Positions 11,401-23,304 of a stretch of DNA of 64,000 nucleotides are shown piece by piece. This stretch comes from Oscheius tipulae (taxonomy: Eukaryota; Nematoda; Chromadorea; Rhabditida; Rhabditidae): contig JASJZH010000002.1 in NCBI GenBank assembly GCA_037178975.1, forward strand, positions 4,650,001 through 4,714,000, in the 5' to 3' direction. Both the position numbers and the translations under genes were made by a program. Every line of letters begins with the position of its first letter. The first letter of the stretch is position 1. The notes under the pieces were generated by a model, which saw only the letters and a program-made list of their open reading frames with translations, made no database searches and was not told the origin of the DNA.

Positions 11401-14400
11401 GGAATCTTACAACGCCGACAACGAAAGCAATAAACATTGTGAAGCTGAGGAAACTGAAAGTGAGAAGGCATTGTACAAGAACGAAAGTCGCAGTACCTGT
11501 TCCTGAAGATCATCTTGTAGACCCGATTCCTCGATTTGAACATGGAAATTCTTCTATGCAAAAAGATGAACAGAGCTGACATGAACCCGCTGACCACTCT
11601 GAAAGTTCTTCTAAGCTGGAATTGCAAAGAAAAGTACCCTAGAAGGAGAAACACGATGAGCTCTTGGACTTGGAAGGCATCCGTTGGAAACCTCGTCTGG
11701 TAGAAGGCTGTTATCGTTCCAGACTGGGCGTCTGTCACGAAAAAGTTGGCACATCGGAAGATGATCGCCGAACAAGTAGCCGCCAAAAATGCTCTCCAGT
11801 AGTTTTTGACAGCGAAATACTTGGAAGTGGATTCAATGGCGTACAGGACAGCTAAAACAAGGCTATTTGCACATCTAGTCTCAGAACTCACCTCCAATGG
11901 GAGCTGAGAAAGTACAGGCTATACCAACAGCACATCCGCAACTGAGCATCTCCACCTGTCGTCCCTCGTTACCGAAGAAGGCCGAGTATTGACAGCTGGC
12001 AGTGATTTTTGACAATAGAGTAGAAATGATGGCTCCAATATGGACAAAGGGGCCCTAAAACTCTGTATGGGTTTCGGCAAATGCCCTACCTCTTTACCAA
12101 TGGGCAACCCTGCTCCCATGGCCAGAATCAGTCCGAAACTCTTGGCGATCAAAGTACGAAAAGTTAAATAGTTTGGCATTTTGAACCCGTGCATAATTAC
12201 TTTGACCTCAGGAATACCCGAACCTAAATTTGCACTTCTGTACCAGATATATGCCGTAACCCTACCGACAGCCTCTTTCGAGACAATTTGACAGATTACA
12301 GCGGCGAGAGTTGTGAAGAATACGACGTGAAGGACCCATGTGGCGAAGGCAAACGTCTGACTGATTTGGATCATGTGGTCGTAGACGATTACGTGAACTG
12401 GAAAATTGACTATTGAAACATTTTGAGACTGATACTCTCATTCAGGCGCTTAGACTTTCATGACTACTTACGGTGTTGTAGCAGCTCAATAGCTACATCC
12501 ATTCCGACTGAAAGTACAGCCATAATGACTCCAAGAAGAGCCGAAAGAAACCAATCTTCCACGAGGAAATGGAGAACATTCTGTGCGTGTCGAGAACAGA
12601 ACTCGGTGAAGGTCTCATTGCTTTCGGGAATCTCTTCGGAACTGTCGTCCTCGTCCTGTTCCCGCCCAGGACCGATATCCAAAAGAGACCTTTTGACATC
12701 TGACATCACACTGAAAACAACAGATCTGTTAAGTCTGAAGACTACTGGATGGAAGAGGACTGAAATAGCGCCCGTCAAAAGGAGCCACTCAGAAAAATGT
12801 ACGTAGGAAGAATGATCCCAAGACTCTGGCTCTATGAATGGCGAATCACCTCACAATCAGAGACGTCGTGCAAAGAAAGACTGGGAGATGAATAATGATA
12901 ATCAGTGAGAGATGGCAATCGGAGAGGAAACACACGCTTCGTCGCATCGCAAAGAAATTATTTAAAGGAAACTTTGTAACTGAGATGGAACGGAGGAGAG
13001 GTAGGGGAGATGGAGGAGCGAAATCCGGGTTCAGATTTAGACCGGTCTTGATGTCACTCTAATTCGAATAGGGGAACAATCTCTTAAAGGGTAATGGGAT
13101 CATTGGCTGAAGTCCATGGTTCTCAGGAAACTCGTCCTGAAAAATATTGACAGGGTTGGGGGGTCAAATCATGAATTCAGTCTTCAAAATGCTTCTTCAA
13201 AGGAGAGTCATGGTCAGATAGCGGTATTTATCGGGTATCAGGATTCAAAAAACCAGAGATAAGCTGTCAAATAGCAACTCTTATCTGATACCTGCCAGAA
13301 ATAACTAAAAATGCCAAAAATATCTTCTAAAAAAAGGAGAAACTGAACGATTTGGGAAACCAAGATTGCCAAGAAACATGGTCAACAAGACGATTAGTGC
13401 TCTCCGTCCCATTGTCACCCAGGAATTAACTTCGATTCCAAAGAGAACCTTATCGTGATCTATTATCAGTATCAAAACAAATACGGGAAAAGAGTGAAAA
13501 CAATCCGTCAGAAAGTGCCAAAAAGAAGAAGGAACGACTTCCTTATTTTGATGCAATCCCATAAATTGTGACGCGCCTTCCGAATGCAGTGAGCATCCGG
13601 ATCGAATCACTGAGTCAAACTCTTAGAGTCCGAATTATGGGCAGAGAGAGGGGGCTTAATTAACCCCCACACGATCGACGATCTTCAAAAATACCTGTCA
13701 TTGTCGGCGAAGCTGAAGAAGAGACTATCAGAGGGCAGGGAAGGTCGATCCATTCATTCAAAGTGTGCGGCAGGGGGAGCTCCCTCTCTTTTTCACTAAT
13801 CTTCGGCATGTTTACCGACGATTTACCCAAGTAACTGAGAGGCGAGTCGGGTCGAAAGATTCAATTCCGAACTGTGACTCAAGGAGCTCAATCGGTTCGA
13901 CTGTTTGAAGTTCAGAATGAAAGGCATTTGATTGAAAGTTTGTCCAAAGATGATGGGGGTCAACAAATACTGCTTTGTCTCAGTAAAACATCTAAAGATC
14001 TGTTCGATGGTTTTCCAAATCAGTATTCAATTCTGTCTTTGGTATCGAGGACAACACTATTCGAGAAAGTACGATTCTTTGCAACAGACAAGTTGAAAAA
14101 TCAACTCGTTGGTCAAAAACCTTCTATGTCAAATTGTACTACTCTTTAGACCGGTAATCAGTATTACTTCAGACCTGATCTCTTGTCCATTGACCGTTTC
14201 CAAAGAGTGCTCTACCCTTTCCCGAGTATAAATCCCTACTCTGACTGATTAAACTTTTTGCCTAAGGATCATGCGCTGTCCCTTTTTGCTATGAGACTCT
14301 TGGGGCAAACAGCGGATACAATAAAAAGAGAAGAATACAATCGCCTTGGCTCAAAAGCAAATAGTACCTTGTTTTTGTTTGCAACTGGAGCAATGAGAGG

Positions 14401-16630
14401 AAGTGAAAAGATTAACGGAGAAAGGGAACCAAGATCGTTTTCAAGAAAAGAAAATGATAGAATAGTCTATAGACTAGGAACAAAGAGTCTATTGGTGCGA
14501 AGGTGCAAAAGAAGTACCTGGTCGAAGAAACGTCGTAGAGCCATCGAAGAGTGTCCCCCAGAGGTCCCCTACAACATTTACTCAAAGCGTTCCCCCAAAA
14601 CTTACCTGAGAGCCTCAACGTCGAGCTGTTCCATCCTGGACTGAGCTACGGGGATCATCTCTTTCTATCTGGATTCGGCCGCCCCGCCCCTTGAGAAATA
14701 AGGATTCCGACACGAGAAGACCGTCGTTGTTTTTTCTCCTCTTACTAGTCGATTTGGAAGCCCCATCCAGACCGGTCGGAACAGCTGATGAGGTCATAAT
14801 TGGATGAACATCGAGCAGTTTAGTCAACTCGTGAGATTTTCACAAGGTGAGCGAAAGAGGGTCGGAGAAATCAGGTGGCTCTGAGGGCTATGTCAAGCAA
14901 TGGTACTCATGTGTGTTACAGTGATATCACTGTCCTATGAGTAAGGGCGTTCTGTTAAAGAACCCAGAGCTTTCGACCCAAGATCTTATCGATCAACATG
15001 CTCTCCACTATCGTAGCCAGAACGATTTCTCATCGATAGATCACTTATTGCTAGCCTGACAAGTTTCCTACCAGTTTCCGGGCTTACTCTGACTATAAAG
15101 TCCACTTTGAGGAGGAAAGTCACACCCATTCATAAATCGGAATGGATTAAAATAGGAACTAGAAGCCGGAGAGTTGTTACAGCGCGTGTGAGGAGACCAA
15201 TAGCTCACAAGCTTGGGAATGGCCGAGCTTCTCTCTTTCTCATAATTGGTCCAGTCTGTTTTTTTTCTAACTGGACTAATCTCCACGGCGATTCTTACTA
15301 AAATGATGCTATGGATCATGGGAAGGGCGGATTGTGTCCCGAGAACTATCAAAATAGTGAGAGCTACTTGAGTAGAACATAAATTTGCAAGTCAGCTTAG
15401 ATTTAATTATCAGGCGGGTGGAGAATGCTGAGAACGGAGATAGAGAGATAGGGCAAGAGATCAAGGGAAGTAACACGGAAGATTGGAATACGGTTGGCGG
15501 CAAGTTCAAGAAGAAAAGGGCATGTTTACTGATTTAGTCCTCAAGAAAAAAGGGGAAGTTTATGCACAAGTCCACGAGCATCAGTCAAAAGTAATCCTCG
15601 GCTCCCACTGACGCAGAAGTCGTTCTGTCGAGGCCGACAATTGTGATAATGATAGGCACACGCCTTAGAAAACATCTTTTTCCACTTGAAGAAGAGGGCG
15701 GTTGAACGTCAGCAGCAGAACAAAAAGCAGAGAGGGAGATCTGATAAGAGAAGAGATTCAATTAAACTGGAGAATCTCGAGGTATAGGTCAATCAGTGGG
15801 AATATGAACAGCGTCTAATTACTTGGAAGAAGGACAGCAGGAAGAGCGCAATTTTGAATTTCTTTTCCAAAAAGAGGAAGTGGAGAGGTGTGTTTCGAAA
15901 AGAGCTGATTCACTTGTCCAGGTTGATAGAGTTCGTCCAGGTCTGATTGTGTTACCTCTTCTCGTCTAAAGTCTGTCTTTCTCCATAAAGAAGAGGCAAG
16001 CTGCAAAAAGCATGGGAACGAGACGAGTCTTTGATTGAAACCGGAGACGCTGCCAAGTTTTGGTGGCAGGAGAAAGCCCAGGGAGATCTCTTTTGGGAGC
16101 AAAGACAAAATCTCATTATCGGTCGCCAGTTTCGTTCAAAACAGAAGTTCCTTCTAAATTCCAATGTCATGGAGCGAGGAAAGTGCTGGAGGGGACAAAA
16201 GATGGCTTTCGAGCCGCGTAGCCCCGGACGACCTCCGAATGTGTCAGTTTTACTCTCCACGAAAAAGCCTCTCTTTTGTTTGGACGTTGAAACTCAATCT
16301 CAACATGGGAAATCCACTCTGATTGCGCACAGCTCTTTTGGCAAAAACTTCATATTGGGCGGTCCCTGTTCCTCTATATCAGTTTCCTTCTCATAAGGAG
16401 AGGAGGGAAGGAGAAGGAGGAGGAGGGAGAAAAGAGAGAGATAACTTTTGAAATGTTTTGAACAACAAGCTAGAGGTATACAGAAGCTAATTGTAGAAAA
16501 ATATTAGAAAAGTTGAAAGCTCGAGCTTGACTCACCTCCTGATCCAGCTCTTCTTATGTGTGTGATGATGCATATGGAGCATGGCTAGCGGAGAAAGAAT
16601 AGAGACTTTGGTCACTGGATCCATCATCAT
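8495..16630 (-). CDS. CLCN2: CLC-2-type voltage-gated chloride channel
   Basis: This is a dimeric membrane chloride channel of the CLC family; nematode members are called CLH. The core exons are 12710-12472, 12397-12090, 12054-11892, 11851-11638, 11598-11497, 11453-11207, 11165-10896, 10850-10598, 10559-10408, 8978-8796, 8761-8642 and 8602-8495. They carry the pore signatures GSGIPE, GKEGPFVH (with the gating Glu), FPPGFG and GVFVPSFIIGAAGGRLVGE. Two CBS domains follow; the second contains APFQLVLGSSL and AYVTDCGKLVGVVGLKE, closest to CLC-2 in my recollection. Upstream exons at 14568-14518, 14635-14606, 16000-15956 and 16630-16536 all join in phase 2 and would give about 859 residues. If they are rejected, translation would start at 12706 (784 residues). 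The 1.4 kb intron between the CBS exons holds an antisense phosphatase pseudogene. Confidence 0.93.
9483..10240 (+). pseudogene. Decayed PP1-type Ser/Thr phosphatase, antisense in a CLC intron
   Basis: The + strand keeps the backbone of a PPP-family catalytic domain. YLFLGE followed by a stop and IDRG replaces the usual LGDYVDRG; the in-frame TAA is at 9535-9537. The metal-site motif LLRGNHE is at about 9616-9636, then a helix with WERFNHLFNFMFLAGLI, and a TAG at 9787-9789. An ADPQQN...FGENAVQKTL segment and AHQ follow at about 9885-10020. An intron-like GT...AG at 10020-10065 precedes SGHAFFA, and a 1-nt frameshift leads to YENNNAGAV. Stops and frameshift make it non-functional. Because an intron remains, it is probably a duplicated gene rather than a retrocopy. 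Nematodes have many sperm-type PP1 paralogues, a plausible source. Confidence 0.85.
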
Positions 16631-19516
16631 TTATCTGAAATAGGATTGAGAAAAAAAAAGAGACGAATTGGAGGAAATGTAACCGGAGACCGGGACCAGG
16701 TATTGAACGTAAAAGGAAGGATGGATTCCATTGCAAAAAAGGCAAAACTTTAGACTTCGGGCTACGCTGAGGAGGCGACGAGGCATATGCAAGAAGGAGG
16801 AAGACGACTTTTGGACACGGGAATGAGCCTAAGCACTAATGATCAGAAGAAGGCCACCCATTGTCTTTCTTTGAGCGAGAGATAAGCGAGACGTTCACTT
16901 GAAACCTGGCCGACACGCAACATTACTTATAAGAGAGCGAGATCGAAAAAACATGAATATATGTGAATTGATGGGGTGTCTACTAACTACCTGGGGAAAC
17001 ACGATCAAAGAGCCTTAAGGTCGAAATACTGGATGTAAGATTGCTAACTCATACGCATCTCATGGCAATTCAAATTTTTAGGACTGTTCGTCACAGTATT
17101 CGTACTCTACATCCTTGGCGTATTGGACACTGTTTTAGGCTAATCGGCTTTGAATCTATGGTCTGAAACAGAATACAGCTTCAAAAAGTCGGTCAGAGTA
17201 ACAGAAGTTATACTTTTCTATACAAGACTCAGAAAGTAGCAGAAAAATCAGGTGCAGAAAATTCTTCCCCTCGTTTTTTCTCAACCAGTGGTTCGGATTA
17301 ATCAGCTCGCTTACAAACTGAATTAGCACGGGTCAAGGTGAACACGGCGAGGATGGCTCTCACTCCAGACCCCTGGGAGAAACAGGTTATTTCCTCAATT
17401 CGTGTGAAAATTGGGTCTGATAGAGTGAGGGGGAATAAGGAGCGAGAGCTCTTTTTGCAAGAGTCCTTAACGAAATTCTGACGGGTCAGAACATGACCGC
17501 TCGTTGACCGAGAATAGAACCAATTGGGTTTTCTCACGAGAGTTTTCCAAAGCTCACTGAAACAAGAGATCAGACTTGGCACGACTGGCTTCGAAGCTCT
17601 GAAAAAAGTTGGTCAGTTTGAGCCCTTCTCTTGAAACGAGTCCGTAGGTTAATCAAGGGCCAAAGAAAAGACTCCTTTTTCGAGAAGGGAAGAGCCGAAA
17701 ATTAGGTTGAAGAGGGAGACTCTTCGTAATTGAAGGTGTAACCGGGAGAGACTTCTTCGAGTCGTGACGGAAGAACCGTTTTTGACTTACAAATTGGGGA
17801 AGGGAAGTTGTTTTTTAGCCGCTGAAGCTGCCTACTGGACGAACTGGGACTACTCTACGAGAGGAGATAAGAGTTTTGAAAAACTGAAACATCTTCTGAT
17901 AACAGAGGTCAACTGGGGCTGTAAACGACATCTCGTTCGCTTAGCACGCTTCCGGATTCAAGAGGGTGGCTTCAACTTTAGTTCCGGAGCAGTTCAAGCG
18001 CAAACTCTCACTCGCACTCACCCTCTTTCGGGCTGGAGTTCCTGGTTTTGGAAAGAGTGAGACGAAAGAGTACAGAAGTTAAGACTAGTCAAAGAGCGAT
18101 TGGCTCGGTTAGAAAGGAGCATTAGATCCTACGAGTCGGACAGTCTTGTCACTAGTAGCCAGATCTAACGAGTATCACACGGGGTCTTGTAGGGACTTCG
18201 TTCAAATTGAGGCTCAGAAGATTGTCAGCAGACAGAAGACAGTTCTCAGCATGAGTAGTAGTTCAAAAAAAAGATCCTTCTGGCAGGGATGTAATGACGA
18301 GGAAGAAATCGGGTGAATTGGACAGGAAAATTGTCAGATAATAAGGAGAGGAGGACATCAAACGCGACCGCTGAAGACGTTCAAAGAGCGCAAATTCGCG
18401 TTTGATCGCCGATATTTCCTGCCATCCATTTCCAGTTATGGCTCGAAGCTCGAGGAAAACAAAAAAAAAAACAAGAGTTGGAGTCGGGTCGGGTCTCGTT
18501 TGCTGGCCTCACAGGACGGAAGAGGACGGAGCCTTCCGAAAACACAAATTGGCTTCCAAAGAGTGACAGGAACAGGCGTCAAGGCGCCCTTCTTCGAACC
18601 AATTTCCCCTGGACCATTTTGAGGCTAAACGAGGTAAGCGAGGTGTGTTCAAAGGTCTTTCCCCTCTCTGATGATTTAGGAGAGGAATAGTAAAATAACC
18701 GAGAGCAATTAGAGAAAGGACACGAAGACACACGTATCAGAAAATGAGTCTGCAGGCTTAGAGACGTTCTTTAGTCTTCTGACCTTTTGCACATCTTTGA
18801 GAGCCACTTCAGTCAAAAAGATTGATCCCTAGGAGAAAGGAAAACCTATCGAAAAGGGTCAAAAAGCCCTTCCTAACTCCGAACAAAAACATCTCGCTCG
18901 AAGGACATCGTTGTCCAGGAAAAGAAAACCAAACCTCATAGACTCTTTTTGAAGCCTAGAATATTTATGGTCTGTTTTGGAGATGAATCCTCCCCCGGGG
19001 AGGAGAGGACTTCCAGACGGCAGAGAATTCAATTGAAGGTGATAAGGAGAATATTTTTCGGGGGGTAAGGTGTCCTCTTAATTATTAACAGATGCCCGAT
19101 GACGAGGAACAAACAGTGAGGCGACACTTCGCAAAGGACTGCCTGCCAACTGGAGGAAGATCGGAAATGACGAGAGAGATTCGCGGAAGACGACTAATTT
19201 CAAGGAATAGAGAAAGACTAGACTATGGAGCTGAATCAGGGAGTTATGTAGACATTGTAGATCTGTCTTGTCTCGTTTGAGACATAGCAGCCAGCTTTGA
19301 ACTCGAGCCGACAAAAACAGAGTCACTTACAGAATCCTACATCGGCATATGAATCCAGGAGACTCTAGAGAAACTGTCTGTGAACAAGTTCTGGGCTTTA
19401 GAGTATACAGAGTTACTGATTATAACTCAACCGATACTAACTGAACTCAGCCTCCTATCACCTAGAAATAGTGCTACATACAAAGAACAGGACAAAACAA
19501 TGAACTATGTATTAAC
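16631..19516. other. Gene-poor stretch upstream of the CLC gene
   Basis: No gene is supported. A purine-rich run (about 16395-16440) lies just inside the CLC 5' intron. A 62-codon ATG frame at 19092-19280 (+) follows a cag acceptor and is highly charged, but it has no recognisable domain. The area probably holds CLC promoter sequence. Confidence 0.4.
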
Positions 19517-19981
19517 CTACATCTGATTGAGAAAAGTATCGACGTGTTTGATTATCTTCTCAATCGTGGCCAGATACTCCATTTGGCTGCTGACGCTCCT
19601 GAGAAGACGATTCTGCTCCATCTTTATCTGCTTCTTCAGCGTCAGCATCTCCGTGTTCGACTTGGTGCTCGTCGTCTCCGGCTCTCCGTGGATCTCCGTA
19701 GCCTGGCTGAGCAGATCCAGCAGCTCGGTCGACTTCTCAGCGAACACAAGTCGTTGTCCCAACTGAACATCTTAAGTGTTTTGCAAAAGAGTCGGACCTA
19801 CTCTGATTTTCGTGAATATGCGCGATATGCGCTGCCTTTCAAGACGAGTCAAATCGTCGTGTCGGGCGAAGAAATTCCTGTAGAATTCGTTCTTTTCGGA
19901 GATGGAGTCGAAGGGCTTCCCGTAGTTGACCAGCTGCCAAAGGAAGTCGTGGTCGACAGCGAGCTTAGTGTACGAAGACAT
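19517..19981 (-). CDS. Small coiled-coil protein of unknown function (141 aa)
   Basis: Two exons (19981-19802 and 19762-19517) join in phase 0, and a tcccag acceptor sits two bases before the ATG. The N-terminal 60 residues are globular-looking and aromatic (DHDFLWQLVNYGKPF, NEFYRNFFARHDDL). The C-terminal 80 are helical with heptad-like Leu/Ile spacing (KSTELLDLLSQ, LKKQIKMEQNRLL, EYLATIEKIIKHVDTFLNQM). There is no signal peptide or membrane segment. Small all-helical proteins like this are often subunits of larger complexes, but I recognise no family and assign no function. Open frame, splice sites and amino-acid pattern support a real gene. Confidence 0.7.
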
Positions 19982-20713
19982 GGCTGGGACCCTCTTGGAC
20001 ACAATAAGCACTCTTGGAGAGATCAACTTGACATGTCAATGCAATTAGAAACTTTCTCCAAAACAACTTTTTAAAATACTTTTATTTAAAAGCTGTTTTA
20101 ATGTGTCTTAGTATACTTTGTTATTGGCTACTAATAACTACTGCAAGTTATCGAGAGAAGGGTAACAAGAGAAACAGCCAAAACGAGTTCAACTGTACTT
20201 CAACACTATAAAACTGTTCCACTTTCTTCACCTTCCAGCCGATTCTCTTCTTTTCTTCAAAGTTGTTCGTCGTTGATCGAAAGAGGATATACTGTCTTTC
20301 CCAAGAACTCCTCTCTAAGCCACGTTGTCTGATGGTGGTAAGTAATAGGCAGGAGTCTCCGAGACAGACTGAAAGGATAAATTCCCTGCTCATGGGAGTC
20401 ACTAATGTAAACTCTAAACAGTCTCGAGGAACAGATAGTATGAAATAATAATTTATTGTTAGAAGAAGCCGACCTACAATACGCGTATGAAACATGGCAC
20501 CATCTCCTCAAGATGACAAAAAGGGACAACCCTAGTAGACTAGTTGTTTGGATACTCAGTTCTCAAACGAATGACGACGGGCAGCCAGTGGACTGAAAAG
20601 TTCAGATTAGCAGGAGAGGATTGAAGGTGCAGTGCTGGAGACAGTGTGTAAGTGGACAAGCACCGGGGGCAGCAAGCGGGAAAGTCTATTTGAGGGTGAA
20701 CTCACGCTCTTTT
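19982..20713. other. Intergenic stretch
   Basis: Several overlapping frames are open between 20148 and 20529 on both strands (longest 115 codons, - strand). They have no splice-site support or recognisable motif. I see no supported gene here. Confidence 0.4.
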
Positions 20714-21123
20714 TCATTCATCTAGCTGTTCCTCCAATGCACTGGAAGAGAAAAAGCGCACTCGAAAAGAGGAAAAAGGGTGGGAACTTACTTGAGCTCT
20801 GAATAACGACGCAAATACTTTGTCTCCTCGAAAGACTTCATGGCAATGTTCGCCTGCTCAGAGTCCGTTCGCCGCAGACGGTTCCTGGAACAGTTCTCTT
20901 ACTGGGCTCTCTACCAAACTGACCTATAAGATGGTCTGAACTCGAAGAGCAGCCACACTGCTCCCACGAGAAGAGCAGCTAGGACACAGAGCAGACTGAA
21001 AGGAGTTTGATACCTTTCAATACAAACGAACCTGAAGAGGAGAATGTACAGTCGAAACCTGTAGGACTCGCAGCAGGTAATCTCCTTGCACTCAGCCAGG
21101 AGCCACGAGCCGCATACTGACAT
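20714..21123 (-). CDS. Single-pass membrane microprotein (94 aa)
   Basis: Four exons (21123-21032, 20995-20924, 20884-20792, 20741-20714) all join in phase 2 and give 94 residues ending in EEQLDE. The N-terminus is Cys-rich (VCGSW, AEC, TCCES) and precedes a membrane span (LLCVLAALLVGAVWLLF, about residues 32-48). The C-terminal half is hydrophilic and helical (RRTDSEQANIAMKSF, LRRYSEL). There is no cleavable-signal pattern, so a small integral membrane protein with a cytosolic helix is the simplest reading. Four junctions in phase argue for a real gene. The family is not recognised. Confidence 0.65.
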
Positions 21124-22693
21124 TCTACCCGACGTCCGTACTGACTCTTCTGAATTGGTTAAGAACGAGACTATAATTGACTTAGAGACAAGGGTTACGG
21201 ATTAGGGCCACGAGGAACATTTCCATAAGGCGAACATGGCCGGAGGCAGAGGAAGAGGGATCGATCAGGGAGAATGAATATGCTTTTGGTATCTTTCTGA
21301 TTCGAAACTTGGGTCTCGAGAGAAAGAGAACAACAATTTGCGATGTATGAGAAGCTTACTGTTCAAGATTTTCCGAATGACTACGAACAGAAAACTCAAA
21401 GCTCTGCTTACACGGAAAGTTCGAAAGGCTGGTAAATGAAAGAGTCACATGAAAGGAGAGCCACAGATAGAAAAAAAAGAGACAAAACTGGGAGAGCATG
21501 GAACAAAGAAAGTCGAAACGATGGTCTCCCAATACTTTGAGGAAGGGTTTATTCCCATGGTAGTCACTGCCCCAAAGAAGTTCTCTCTTAAAAAGGAACT
21601 CTTTCTCTGCCCGTTCAGCCTCTATTTCACGGCTGTTTTCGGGTCAATTTGGCTGGCTTGTGCGGATAATCCAAGCCGAGACGAGAGAGAGAAAAAAAGG
21701 CAGACATCAATGGACTTTGGGAGACTCTTTCTCTATCAAAAGTCGGAGTGCCAGAAAAAGGAATGACTCCCAGCTCAATTCTCTCGAGCTTATTTTGGAG
21801 AGCAGAGGATAAGCTTGGGAGAATGGACCCACTGGAAATGGACTGGAGAGTTCCGGCAGATGACAGATGTCGGACAGGAGAAGAATAATCTGGGGAGAAA
21901 CCAAGTCAAGGGGGGAAATCAGCATTTGAAGAGAGGGCACAACTGAACGAGGCGGGTGTAATCGGCCCCGATGGCCACAAACAAGAGGCAGAGGAGCCGC
22001 AGGGCCCATGCATTTTCAGAGCCTCATCGCTCTTAACTCGCGCGACCCTTCGTCATTCCATGACTTTGGGTCTTTTAACAAAAGCGTTTCGGAAAGGCAC
22101 TCTTCGTTTGATAAACGTGTTCACTCTTGCCTCTAGGAAGCAAGAGAGACAGGAAGGTAGGCAAATACAATAAGACATCATTCCTGAACGACTGTGTTGC
22201 ATTCACAAGATGAAACAAAACAAGTACGACTGTTTGGTTATCTATAGGAAGTTATACTCGGTTAAGTAAGAATTCCTGTCTGAAAGGTCTCTTGGGTCTG
22301 AGTAACACGAGAGACTGACAGTAAAAGAACAATGTTTTAAAGAGGTTACACTAGATAAATGAAGTGATAAAGTTCTGACAGGCCGTGAAAACAAATGGCG
22401 GCCACCTGTGGACATCACGCCCGTTGACATGTGGTCTTTCTCTGAAGAGAAATCTCTGTCCGACTCTCGTCTAATTGGCTGAGCATAATGGAATTAGCTC
22501 TCTAATGGAATTAGTCCAGTGGGATCTCGTGCGAGCAGTTAAACATGACGAGAATGGGTCAAGAGAGACTCAAAGCTGTAAAGTTTTCCAGTCTCAGAAG
22601 ACGAAATATGATACTTATGTTCGAGGGTACTCTGAGGAAGCTCTACTACTGGTCACTGATGTTTGGATTCCTGAATATCTCACCCTTACTCTT
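21124..22693. other. Gene-poor stretch
   Basis: No supported gene. A 105-codon ATG frame at 21449-21766 (+) is Lys-rich and lacks splice or homology support; I treat it as chance. Confidence 0.4.
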
Positions 22694-23222
22694 TCAAGAA
22701 ACCATAAACAAGTTCTGCGAGAAATTTGCGGTTTGAGGCGATAAAATCAACGAGACGAGGTGCTGATCCGGGGGGCGGCTATCGTTCAGAGACAGCTGGC
22801 AGCTGATGAGAAAGTGATCCGAGCCGAAAGAGACACATATGACCGATCGATCATTTTCGAAGCGTAGGACTAAGGAAGAGAAGGAATCAAAGTGGATGTG
22901 GCTCGTCATGCAGCTGTCCCCGGCAGTTACGACTGTCTCAGGGGAGAAGCCAACTTCGATTCGACCAACCACATAATATAAAATGAAGAGCGGCAAAATA
23001 CTCCCCACTCATTCGGGTAATGCTCGTAATTTGAAGCCAATTAGACGTTTTTCCGGCAAAACATTTTCAAACAAGTCAGTTTGCGTTCCAATTCAGGAAT
23101 ACAATAAAGTTTACCTGGCTGCCTGAGCACTGAACTGACAGCCACTCATATAGCTCCTTCCATATGAACGAATCGCGTTTCATAAAAGGAGAGTAACACA
23201 AGGATAGGCGATTGCTCAGCAT
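22694..23222 (-). CDS. Unknown small protein directly downstream of POLD1 (about 123 aa)
   Basis: The proposed exons are 23222-23115, 23022-23002 and 22936-22694, all phase 0. The first encodes a Trp/Tyr-rich N-terminus (FIWKELYEWLSVQCSGSQ). The last encodes a beta-rich run with four cysteines (GDSCMTSHIHFDSF, VICVSFGSDHFLISCQL). I recognise no family. The start lies only 82 nt beyond the POLD1 stop codon on the same strand, and no AATAAA was seen between them, so it may be the second gene of an operon. The 21-nt middle exon is the weakest point of the model. Confidence 0.4.
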
Positions 23223-23304
23223 AAACACGATTTACTATGCAAAAACGGCTATTGAGTATGTTACAGTAATAGAGATCAAAAGGGGGTAGTACTGTCGTGA
23301 AAAA

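Noticed and set aside
13220..13296. Partial inverted repeat (ggtatcag / ctgatacc with agataag / cttatct)
   Set aside because: Arms are short and broken by an unpaired insert; not clearly beyond chance.
19092..19280. 62-codon charged frame right after a cag acceptor
   Set aside because: Too short and without any motif; insufficient support.
20148..20529. Several overlapping frames of 60-115 codons on both strands
   Set aside because: All frames are open together, which indicates a stop-poor stretch rather than a specific gene.
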